The position numbers and the translations under genes are program-made. The notes beneath the pieces are model-generated. The model had not been told where the DNA came from and did no database searches. It worked only from the letters and a program-made list of their open reading frames with translations. Shown here in pieces: positions 1 through 5,322 of a DNA stretch of 5,322 nt (positions are counted from its first letter, which is position 1; the number at the start of each line of letters is the position of its first letter). This DNA is from Elusimicrobiota bacterium (GTDB taxonomy: Bacteria > Elusimicrobiota > Elusimicrobia > Elusimicrobiales > UBA9959). The stretch spans positions 31,811 to 37,132 of the forward strand of contig DMXM01000024.1 in assembly GCA_003482905.1 (NCBI GenBank), written 5' to 3'.

Positions 1-99
1 GGGTTCCCTCTTCCCGGGTGAGCGGGGCACTTCCCCCGGGCAGCCGACTGGGCACCTCGCGGAATTACTTTATAGGATTTTTAAGGAGAACTACAATAC
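1..99 (+). other. Leader region upstream of typA, no gene recognised
   Basis: This 99-base stretch is very GC-rich over bases 1-60, then turns AT-rich from about 62 to 99. Short reading frames cross it, but none has recognisable protein content or leads into a gene. The palindrome CCCGGG occurs at 13-18 and again at 35-40, so the two copies could pair as an imperfect hairpin; no T-run follows directly, so I do not call a terminator. The AT-rich stretch is a plausible promoter site, but I find no convincing -35/-10 pair. The end of an upstream gene may lie just outside the window. Confidence 0.4.
83..88 (+). promoter_or_regulatory. Ribosome binding site of typA
   Basis: AAGGAG lies 11 bases before the ATG at 100, a near-full match to the anti-Shine-Dalgarno sequence. 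It supports that start over later in-frame methionines, which have no comparable site and would cut into the GTPase domain. Confidence 0.8.
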
Positions 100-1938
100 A
101 TGCAACAAGATAACGCAAAGCGCCGGCCCGACCTGCGCAACATCGCCATCATCGCCCACGTCGACCACGGCAAAACCACCCTGGTGGACGCCATGCTCAA
201 ACAGACCGGCGCCTACCACGACAAATCCGGCGAAGAAGCCATCTGCATTATGGACTCCAACCCCCTCGAAAAAGAGCGGGGCATCACCATCCTTTCCAAG
301 AACACCTCCGTCCGTTATAAAGACACCACCATCCATATAGTCGACACCCCCGGCCACGCCGACTTCGGCAGCGAAGTCGAGCGCGTATTGCGCATGGTCG
401 ACGGCGTCCTGCTCCTCGTAGACGCCCTCGACGGCCCCATGCCCCAGACCCGCTTCGTCCTCAAGAAATCCCTCGCCCTCGGCCTGCGCCCCATCGTGGT
501 CATCAATAAAGTCGATCGCCTCAACTGCGATCCCCACGCCGCCCTTGACAAAGTATTCGCCCTGTTCATGGAACTTGGCGCCAGCGACGCCCAGTTGGAC
601 TTCCCCGTAGTCTACTCCGTAGGCCGCGACGGTTGGGCCTCCCCCGACTTCAACGATAAGAGGACGGACCTTTCGCACCTCTTCGAGGTTATAATAAAGC
701 ACGTCCCCGGCCCCCTGGACCTCGACGACCAGCCGCTCAGGCTGCTGGTGACCATGCTGGACTACAGCTCCTATACAGGCCGCATCGGCGTAGGCCGCAT
801 AGTGCAGGGCAAGATAGCCGCCGGCCAGCAGGTCTCCATAGCCTGCCCCACCACGCAGCCCAGGACGCGCAAAGTGATGCAGCTCATGGGCTACAAGAAC
901 TTCGAGCGGATAGTTATAAAGGAAGCGCGCTCCGGAGATATCGTAGCCATAGCCGGGCTTGAGGGCATAGAGGTCGGCGATACGGTCTCCTCCCCGGAGA
1001 ACCCGGGCGTCCTGCCGGGCCTGGAGATCGAGCAGCCCACCCTCGCCATGGAATTCTACGCCAACGACGGGCCTTTCTCCGGCCGCGAAGGCAAGTTCGT
1101 CACCGCCACGCAGCTGCGCGACCGCCTCTATAAGGAACAGCAGATAAACGTGGGCCTGAAAGTGGAGGAGATCCCCGGCGAAGGCGGTTTCAAAGTCTCC
1201 GGCCGCGGCGAACTGCACCTCTCCGTCCTTATCGAGACCATGCGGCGCGAAGGCTTTGAGCTCTGCGTGTCCAAGATGGTCGTCATCACCCACGAGGAGA
1301 ACGGCGTGACGGTGGAGCCCGTTGAGCTGTTGCTGCTCGACTCCCCCGCGGAATTTCAGGGCGCCGTGATGAACGGCCTCGGGGCCCGCGGCGGCCAGCT
1401 CAAGAACATGAGCATCGGCGAGGACGGCCGCGTGCGCTTCGAGTATATCATCTCGTCGCGCGCCCTGATCGGCTTCAAGTCCGAATTCATGACCTTTACC
1501 AAGGGCTCGGGCCTCATGCACCACAGCTTCCACGGCTTCCTGCCCGTGGGCAGCTTCAACAGGCCCAAGCGCAACGGCGTCTTCATCGCCAAAGACGCCG
1601 GCCTCTCAACCGGCTATGCGCTTAACAGCCTGCAGGACCACGGCATAATGTGCGTCGGCCCCGGCCAGGATATTTACTCCGGACAGATCGTGGGCGAGCA
1701 TTGCCGCGCCAACGACCTGGTCACCAACCCCTGCAAGGAAAAGCAGCAATCCAACATGCGTTCTTCCACCGCCGACGCGTCCATCTGCCTGACCCCGTAC
1801 CGCAATATGAGCCTGGAGCAGGCCATCGAGTACGTCGAGGACGACGAGTTCGTGGAAGTCACGCCCAAGAACCTGCGCCTGCGCAAGAAGGTTCTGGACC
1901 ACAGCCTGCGCAAGCGCGGCGAAAAAGTAGAGGAATAA
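100..1938 (+). CDS. typA: Translational GTPase TypA/BipA
   Basis: TypA/BipA is an EF-G-like GTPase that binds the 70S ribosome; in known bacteria it helps large-subunit assembly and growth under stress such as cold. The 612-residue product has the family's usual length. Visible GTPase motifs are G1 AHVDHGKTT (19-27), G2 in ERGITI (59-64), G3 DTPGH (82-86) and G4 NKVD (136-139). The G5 region reads YSVG (172-175), where I recall YASA in relatives, a mild divergence. Barrel domain II follows from about residue 205, then EF-G-like domains III and V. The TypA-specific C-terminal domain contains NMRSS, CLTP and the VEVTPKNLRLRKK stretch. The start has a strong SD at 83-88. It is the first gene of a probable operon, 29 bases before the next. 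Isoleucine codon ATA is unevenly spread (see findings). EF-G and LepA are excluded by the C-terminal domain. Confidence 0.97.
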   Translation: MQQDNAKRRPDLRNIAIIAHVDHGKTTLVDAMLKQTGAYHDKSGEEAICIMDSNPLEKERGITILSKNTSVRYKDTTIHIVDTPGHADFGSEVERVLRMVDGVLLLVDALDGPMPQTRFVLKKSLALGLRPIVVINKVDRLNCDPHAALDKVFALFMELGASDAQLDFPVVYSVGRDGWASPDFNDKRTDLSHLFEVIIKHVPGPLDLDDQPLRLLVTMLDYSSYTGRIGVGRIVQGKIAAGQQVSIACPTTQPRTRKVMQLMGYKNFERIVIKEARSGDIVAIAGLEGIEVGDTVSSPENPGVLPGLEIEQPTLAMEFYANDGPFSGREGKFVTATQLRDRLYKEQQINVGLKVEEIPGEGGFKVSGRGELHLSVLIETMRREGFELCVSKMVVITHEENGVTVEPVELLLLDSPAEFQGAVMNGLGARGGQLKNMSIGEDGRVRFEYIISSRALIGFKSEFMTFTKGSGLMHHSFHGFLPVGSFNRPKRNGVFIAKDAGLSTGYALNSLQDHGIMCVGPGQDIYSGQIVGEHCRANDLVTNPCKEKQQSNMRSSTADASICLTPYRNMSLEQAIEYVEDDEFVEVTPKNLRLRKKVLDHSLRKRGEKVEE

Positions 1939-1942
1939 GCCC

Positions 1943-1956
1943 GGCCGGTAACGGCC
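1943..1956 (+). promoter_or_regulatory. Small GC hairpin with GUAA tetraloop between typA and the small membrane protein gene
   Basis: GGCCG (1943-1947) and CGGCC (1952-1956) pair perfectly around the loop GTAA, a GNRA-type tetraloop. The hairpin begins 4 bases after the typA stop and ends 2 bases before the SD of the next gene. A TTTT run occurs at 1963-1966, but 6 bases separate it from the stem, so it is a poor intrinsic terminator. It may act as an mRNA 3'-end or processing structure, or modulate translation of the next gene. Confidence 0.4.
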
Positions 1957-1958
1957 CC

Positions 1959-1962
1959 GAGG
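1959..1962 (+). promoter_or_regulatory. Ribosome binding site of the small membrane protein gene
   Basis: GAGG lies 5 bases before the ATG at 1968. It is a short core with tight spacing, but it favours this start over the in-frame ATGs at 1986 and 2043, which have no SD-like sequence before them. Confidence 0.5.
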
Positions 1963-1967
1963 TTTTA

Positions 1968-2249
1968 ATGGACAATGACGCCGTTATGGAAGTGTCCCGG
2001 CGCCTGGGCGCCCAGGATGGCGGGCCCGGGACGCTATTCGGCATGAGCGCCTGGGGCCTGGTCGCCTCCCTCGTGTTTTCCGGCATAGGCTATTATTACT
2101 TCAAGCGCGGCCGCTACCAGAACAATACGTTCAAGATCGGCTGCGGCGTGGCCCTGATGGTGTACCCTTACTTCGTCTCCGACGCTTTTTACATTGTAAT
2201 CATCGGCGTCGGCCTGATGGCGGCGCCGTATATGATGGAAAGGCTCTGA
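1968..2249 (+). CDS. Small integral membrane protein of unknown function (93 aa)
   Basis: I do not know a proven function for this product. It has a polar N-terminus (1-25) and a first hydrophobic helix at about 27-46 ending in a positive FKRGR patch. A long hydrophobic stretch follows at about 57-90; it could be one hairpin or two helices around the PYFVSD turn (67-72). The pattern of glycine-rich helix, YYYFKRG, a conserved-looking GxALMxYPYFVS block and GLMAAPY resembles a family of small proteins loosely annotated as amino acid transport proteins; that label rests on memory and has no strong experimental basis. The reading frame stays open upstream into typA, but that part is only a shadow of typA, so the start at 1968 with its GAGG is chosen. 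It sits between typA and a MATE transporter, with 29 bases on each side. An inner-membrane location is likely. Confidence 0.8.
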   Translation: MDNDAVMEVSRRLGAQDGGPGTLFGMSAWGLVASLVFSGIGYYYFKRGRYQNNTFKIGCGVALMVYPYFVSDAFYIVIIGVGLMAAPYMMERL

Positions 2250-2272
2250 CCGCCAGCTCGGCACGGAGAGCC
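2242..2272 (+). promoter_or_regulatory. Possible translational-coupling hairpin over the MATE gene ribosome binding site
   Basis: GGCTCT (2242-2247), at the end of the small membrane protein gene, is the exact reverse complement of AGAGCC (2267-2272), giving a 6-bp stem with a 19-base loop. The 3' arm covers the last two bases of the GGAG SD (2265-2268). A second, alternative 5' arm GCTC (2256-2259) can pair with GAGC (2268-2271). A ribosome ending translation at the stop (2247-2249) would melt the outer stem. The pairing is seen in the sequence; the coupling role is inference. Confidence 0.35.
2265..2268 (+). promoter_or_regulatory. Ribosome binding site of the MATE transporter gene
   Basis: GGAG lies 10 bases before the ATG at 2279 and supports that start. 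It overlaps the hairpin at 2242-2272. Confidence 0.6.
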
Positions 2273-2278
2273 GCTTTT

Positions 2279-3646
2279 ATGAAATTCTTTACCAGGGGCG
2301 AGGGCGGCGTGGACGAACTGCTAAAGGTCGCCTACCCCATGATCCTTTCTACCGCCTCCACGACGGTAATGCAGTTCATCAACCGCATCTTCCTGGCCCA
2401 TCACAGCCCGGACGCGCTGGCCGCCTGCGTGCCCGCCGGGCTGCTCTCGTTCGTTTTCATCTGTTTCTTCTTCGGCATAGTCTCTTATACCAACGCCTTC
2501 GTTTCCCAGTATTATGGCCGGGGCAAGACGGCCAGCGTTTCGGTGGCTGTCTGGCAGGGCGTGTGGCTGGCCGCAGCCTCGGGCCTGCTGCTGCTGGCGC
2601 TGACCCCGGCGGGCTTCTTCATAATAAACCACTCCGGCCACGCCCCAGCGGTAATAGAACTGGAAAAGCAATATTTCCTGATACTGAATTCCGGCGCCAT
2701 CGTCTACCTGGTCGGCGCGGCGCTGTCCGCCTTCTTCACCGGCCGCGGTCTTACCAAGATCCCCATGGTGGTTAATATGGCCGGCAACGCGCTTTGCATC
2801 CTGCTCTCCTGGCTGCTCGTCTTCGGCGCGGGCCCGGTACCGGCCATGGGGATAAAGGGGGCCGCTTACGCGATGGTGGCCGGTCAGGCGTTGATGATGT
2901 CGCTTTATCTGGCGCTGATCTTCTCGGCCTACAACCGCCGCCGCTACCGCACCGCGCGGCTGGTGGGCGTGCATAAAGGCCTGTTCCTGCGCCTAATTAA
3001 ATACGGGGCGCCCAACGGGGTCGGTTTCTTTCTCGATATCGCCTCTTTCGGCGCTTTCATATTTATAATCGGCAGCATGGACAAGATCTCGCTGGCGGCC
3101 AGCAATATCATCGCCTCTATAAATATGATAGCGTTCATGCCCGTGATAGGCCTGGGGATAGCCAATCTGACGCTGGTGGGAAAATACATAGGCATGAAAA
3201 AGCCCGACGTTTCGGTGCGGGTCTCTTATAATGCGGCCAGGCTGGCGGCTATTTACGCCCTGGCGCTGGGCGCGCTCTTTGTTGCGGTACCGGGACTTTT
3301 CGTCAACATCTTCGGCGCGGGCAACTCCGGGGAATACGCCGAGATCCTGGCCAGGAGCCGTCCCGTCATGAAAGTGCTGGCGATCTTCGTCTTCTTCGAC
3401 GCTATAAGCATTGTTTTCGCGGACGCGCTGCGCGGCGCCGGGGACACGCGCTTTCAGATGCTGGGGGCCAGCGCCGCGGCGTGGTTGTTGTTCGTGCCGG
3501 GTGTATGGTATATAACGCACCTGGCCGGCGGGGAGCTGGTCCACGCCTGGGCCTGGGGCGCCTTCTACGTTTTTCTGCTCTCCGTATTCTTCTTCCTGCG
3601 CTTCCGCTCCGGCTTGTGGCGAAAAATAGATATTCTAAAAGGCTGA
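2279..3646 (+). CDS. MATE-family multidrug/cation efflux transporter
   Basis: MATE proteins are 12-helix inner-membrane antiporters that export organic cations, drugs or metabolites in exchange for Na+ or H+. This 455-residue product has the normal family length and the internal two-fold repeat. In the first half, an AYPMILSTAS entry helix begins near residue 18; a SQYYGRGK loop with Q77 follows helix 2, and TGRGLTKIP lies at 154-162. The second half opens with KYGAPNGVGFF (241-251), carries LVGKYIG (299-305) and ends with LRGAGDTR (384-391). Hydrophobic helices continue to about 440, followed by a short basic tail. In relatives the second-half motif is usually VGQxxG; here K302 replaces the glutamine. 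The SD GGAG supports the start. It lies 29 bases after the small membrane protein gene and is probably co-transcribed with it. The substrate cannot be read from sequence; NorM-like and DinF-like are the likely subfamilies. Confidence 0.93.
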   Translation: MKFFTRGEGGVDELLKVAYPMILSTASTTVMQFINRIFLAHHSPDALAACVPAGLLSFVFICFFFGIVSYTNAFVSQYYGRGKTASVSVAVWQGVWLAAASGLLLLALTPAGFFIINHSGHAPAVIELEKQYFLILNSGAIVYLVGAALSAFFTGRGLTKIPMVVNMAGNALCILLSWLLVFGAGPVPAMGIKGAAYAMVAGQALMMSLYLALIFSAYNRRRYRTARLVGVHKGLFLRLIKYGAPNGVGFFLDIASFGAFIFIIGSMDKISLAASNIIASINMIAFMPVIGLGIANLTLVGKYIGMKKPDVSVRVSYNAARLAAIYALALGALFVAVPGLFVNIFGAGNSGEYAEILARSRPVMKVLAIFVFFDAISIVFADALRGAGDTRFQMLGASAAAWLLFVPGVWYITHLAGGELVHAWAWGAFYVFLLSVFFFLRFRSGLWRKIDILKG

Positions 3647-3649
3647 CAT

Positions 3650-3665
3650 TGGTATAATAAATATA
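3650..3665 (+). promoter_or_regulatory. Extended -10 promoter with predicted transcription start at the methyltransferase ATG
   Basis: TGG (3650-3652) directly precedes a perfect TATAAT (3653-3658), a full extended -10 element. Counting the last T as -7 places +1 at 3665, the A of the start codon. No good -35 hexamer is found: bases 3630-3635 read ATATTC at 17-base spacing, which fits extended -10 promoters that do not need one. The surrounding 3620-3668 stretch is an AT-rich island in GC-rich DNA. No SD-like sequence lies between the previous stop and the ATG, which agrees with a leaderless message. Confidence 0.65.
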
Positions 3666-4849
3666 TGGCTGAAAAAATATTTTCCACTAAGGGCGGACTC
3701 CCCAAAGTAAAGCTTTCACACGCGCCGGCGGGGCCCAACGCTTTCAAGCGCATGATAGACACCTGCGACCGCGCCGAGCCCGGCCAGCTGGTGGCCGTCT
3801 ACGACAAGAACAATAACCCCTTCGGCGTTGCCCTCTATAACCCGCGCAGCCAGATAACCCTGCGCATATTCACGCGCGACAACCCCGACGAGTTCCAGAT
3901 AGACGACTTCTTCGAGGCCCGCGTAGCCCGCGCCGTGGCCCTGCGCCACGACATCCTGAAGATCCCCGAGAAAAGCGACGCCTACCGCCTGGTACACGAC
4001 TACGGCGACGGCCTGCCGGGCATTACGGTGGATATCTATAAGGACCAGATAGCCCTGGAGTTCTACTCTCTGGGCATGTACAGGTTGTGGCCCAATATAG
4101 AGGCCGCTTTTAAAAAACATTTCCCCACGGCTACTTTCCACCACCGCGCCAGCTCCTATACCCAGGAGATGGAAGGTTTTTCCATAAAACCGGAGCCCGG
4201 GCCTTCCCGCAAAACCCGCATAACAGAGAACGGCGTTCAGTTCGAGGTGGACCTGAAATCCGGCTATAAGACCGGTTTCTTCTGCGACCAGCGCGAGAAC
4301 CGCCAGTTCGCCTCCACTTTCGCCGCCGGTAGGAGCACGCTGGACATCTGTTCCTATACCGGCGGCTTCGGTATTTACGCCGCCAAAGCGGGCGCCTCAA
4401 GCGTAACCTGCGTGGAACTGGACCCTGAGGCCAGCGAGATGTCCAAACGCAATGCCAATATCAACAAGGTAAGGATCGACCCGGTCTGCGCTGACGCTTT
4501 CACCTATATGCGCCAGATGCTGGAGCTTAAGCGGCGCTACGGCCTGGTGGTGCTGGACCCGTATAAACTGGTGGCCAACCGCGAAGAGCGCGACAAGGGT
4601 ATTTTTAAGTACCGTGATTTCAACAGGCTGGCCCTGTCACTTGTGGAAGAGGGCGGCATGTTCGTCACCTGCTCCTGCAGCGGCATGGTGTCCATGGACG
4701 AGTTCTCCTTTATAGTGCGCGGCGCGGCGGCCAACTCGGGGCGGCGCGTTCAGATCATCAAAAAGTCCGGCGCAGGGCCAGATCACCCTGTGGCGGCCGA
4801 TTATCCCGAGGGGGAATACCTGAAGGCCATCTGGGCCAGGGTTTACTGA
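3665..4849 (+). CDS. rlmI: RlmI-like class I SAM-dependent 23S rRNA (cytosine-C5) methyltransferase
   Basis: E. coli RlmI makes 5-methylcytosine at 23S rRNA position 1962 (E. coli numbering). At 394 residues this product matches that enzyme end to end. A PUA-like RNA-binding domain covers about 1-75, ending in YNPRSQITLR, and a central domain contains DGLPGITVD (115-123). The methyltransferase core has SGYKTGFFCDQR (199-210) and SAM-binding motif I LDICSYTGGF (226-235). Acidic E252 or D254 probably contacts the SAM ribose. The SCS motif (337-339) carries likely catalytic C338, and a DHPV...PEGEYLK tail (373-387) follows. Two motifs are changed. Motif IV reads DPYK (298-301) instead of DPPK, and the PUA HPWxF segment is replaced by GPNAF (23-27). 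So the exact target base is uncertain. There is no SD; a -10 box adjacent to the ATG suggests leaderless expression. The cytosine deaminase gene follows after 3 bases. Confidence 0.9.
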   Translation: MAEKIFSTKGGLPKVKLSHAPAGPNAFKRMIDTCDRAEPGQLVAVYDKNNNPFGVALYNPRSQITLRIFTRDNPDEFQIDDFFEARVARAVALRHDILKIPEKSDAYRLVHDYGDGLPGITVDIYKDQIALEFYSLGMYRLWPNIEAAFKKHFPTATFHHRASSYTQEMEGFSIKPEPGPSRKTRITENGVQFEVDLKSGYKTGFFCDQRENRQFASTFAAGRSTLDICSYTGGFGIYAAKAGASSVTCVELDPEASEMSKRNANINKVRIDPVCADAFTYMRQMLELKRRYGLVVLDPYKLVANREERDKGIFKYRDFNRLALSLVEEGGMFVTCSCSGMVSMDEFSFIVRGAAANSGRRVQIIKKSGAGPDHPVAADYPEGEYLKAIWARVY

Positions 4850-4852
4850 CCC

Positions 4853-5322
4853 ATGAAAAGAGCCGACCACCCGAAATTCATGCGGGCGGCCATAGCCGAG
4901 GCACGCAAAGGTCTTAAAGAGGGCGGCATACCCATAGGTGCCGTGCTTGTAAAGGGCGGCAAAATAATAGGCCGCGGCCATAACCGCCGCGTTCAGAAGA
5001 AGTCCGCCATACTGCACGCCGAAATGGACTGTCTGGAGAACGCCGGCCGGCTTAAAGCCTCAGACTATAAAAAAAGCGTTATATATTCGACACTTTCTCC
5101 GTGTTCCATGTGCACCGGGGCTATTCTGCTTTATAAGATCCCGACCGTGGTGATAGGGGAGAATAAGACATTTAAAGGTCCGGAAAGCTACTCAAAGAGG
5201 TTCTTAAATCTCATAAACCTTGACCTGCCGGCGTGTAAAAATATGATGGCGGACTTCATTAAGGTCCGGCCGGAGCTGTGGAACGAGGATATAGGGGAGT
5301 ACAGGAAAATCGAAAGTAGATT
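4853..5322 (+). CDS. Cytosine deaminase, yeast Fcy1 type (3' end outside the window)
   Basis: This zinc enzyme family converts cytosine to uracil and ammonia for pyrimidine salvage in the cytoplasm. The 156 visible residues cover almost the whole protein; yeast Fcy1 has 158. The zinc ligands are H55, C84 and C87 in HAE and PCSMC, with E57 as the proton shuttle. The H-to-C spacing of 29 equals that of yeast. N44 lies 11 residues before the histidine, matching yeast N51. The cytosine-type C-terminus WNEDIGE (143-149) is present, with D146 at the place of yeast D155, which binds the substrate amino group. This tail separates it from TadA and guanine deaminase relatives, and it is unrelated to amidohydrolase CodA. 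Segment 112-127 looks diverged. The start lies 3 bases after the methyltransferase stop, with only a weak AGGG (4838-4841), so coupling is likely. No stop is reached; seven residues already follow the usual GE end. The right part is AT-richer than typA. Confidence 0.92.
   Translation, partial: MKRADHPKFMRAAIAEARKGLKEGGIPIGAVLVKGGKIIGRGHNRRVQKKSAILHAEMDCLENAGRLKASDYKKSVIYSTLSPCSMCTGAILLYKIPTVVIGENKTFKGPESYSKRFLNLINLDLPACKNMMADFIKVRPELWNEDIGEYRKIESR

Noticed and set aside
66..78. -10 promoter box for typA (TAGGAT or TTTATA)
   Set aside because: The match is weak, no TGn extension is present and no -35-like hexamer lies at proper spacing. Only the AT-rich character supports it.
2..99. Open plus-strand frames running in from the left edge as the tail of an upstream gene
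   Set aside because: Frames starting at bases 2 and 3 stay open through the leader, but their translations show no motif and run into typA out of frame. The evidence is too weak to call a gene.
91..1533. 480-residue open frame on the minus strand opposite typA
   Set aside because: It is antisense to a clear typA gene, has low-complexity Gly/Ala/Val/Asp-rich composition and no recognisable motif. Long antisense frames are common opposite GC-rich genes.
1943..1966. Intrinsic terminator after typA
   Set aside because: The stem is only 5 bp, and the four T's begin 6 bases after it. The close spacing to the next gene argues for read-through.
1650..1967. Upstream extension of the small membrane protein into typA
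   Set aside because: This part is an Arg/Pro-rich shadow of the typA C-terminal domain in another frame. The SD-preceded ATG at 1968 gives a sensible membrane protein.
2321..2974. 217-residue open frame on the minus strand opposite the transporter
   Set aside because: It is Gln/Gly/Arg/His-rich, without motifs, and fully overlaps a well-supported MATE gene.
3225..3235. TATAAT at the CTTATAATG stretch inside the transporter gene
   Set aside because: It lies within coding sequence, has no TGn or -35 partner and no gene starts after it. It is explained by Tyr-Asn codons.
4637..5017. Minus-strand frame spanning the methyltransferase-deaminase junction
   Set aside because: It overlaps two genes with intact catalytic motifs on the plus strand and has no recognisable content.

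Overview
The window carries five genes, all on the + strand and tightly packed, from a GC-rich bacterium. Sampled 60-base stretches run from 68% GC inside typA (421-480) to 35% near the right end (5161-5220). Isoleucine codon ATA and arginine codon AGG are used freely despite the high GC. All five products look bacterial. The mixture fits a less-sampled lineage such as Elusimicrobiota or a related group, but that is a guess from overall flavour; nothing here fixes the taxon.

Layout: a 99-base leader (1-99) with a good Shine-Dalgarno (SD) site; typA/bipA, a ribosome-associated translational GTPase (100-1938); a 93-residue small membrane protein of unknown function (1968-2249); a MATE-family multidrug/cation antiporter (2279-3646); an RlmI-like 23S rRNA cytosine methyltransferase (3665-4849); and the 5' nearly complete part of a yeast-Fcy1-type cytosine deaminase (4853 to beyond 5322). 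The gaps are 29, 29, 18 and 3 bases. No insertion sequence, CRISPR array, tRNA, rRNA or phage gene was seen.

The first three genes look like one transcription unit. Both 29-base junctions have the same plan: a small hairpin, an SD core, four T's, then ATG. At the second junction the hairpin overlaps the SD and includes the end of the previous gene, as expected for translational coupling. A new transcript probably begins at the methyltransferase. A perfect extended -10 box (TGGTATAAT) ends six bases before the ATG, there is no SD, and the predicted start of transcription is the A of the ATG, so the message should be leaderless. The deaminase follows three bases after the methyltransferase stop and is probably co-transcribed with it.

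Functionally, TypA and the RlmI-like enzyme both act on the large ribosomal subunit, while the transporter and the deaminase are accessory metabolic genes; no shared pathway is evident. I do not see an undescribed multi-gene system. The items most worth a second look are the leaderless promoter, the changed motifs in the methyltransferase (DPYK instead of DPPK), the uncharacterised small membrane protein beside the transporter, and the hairpin that may couple those two genes.
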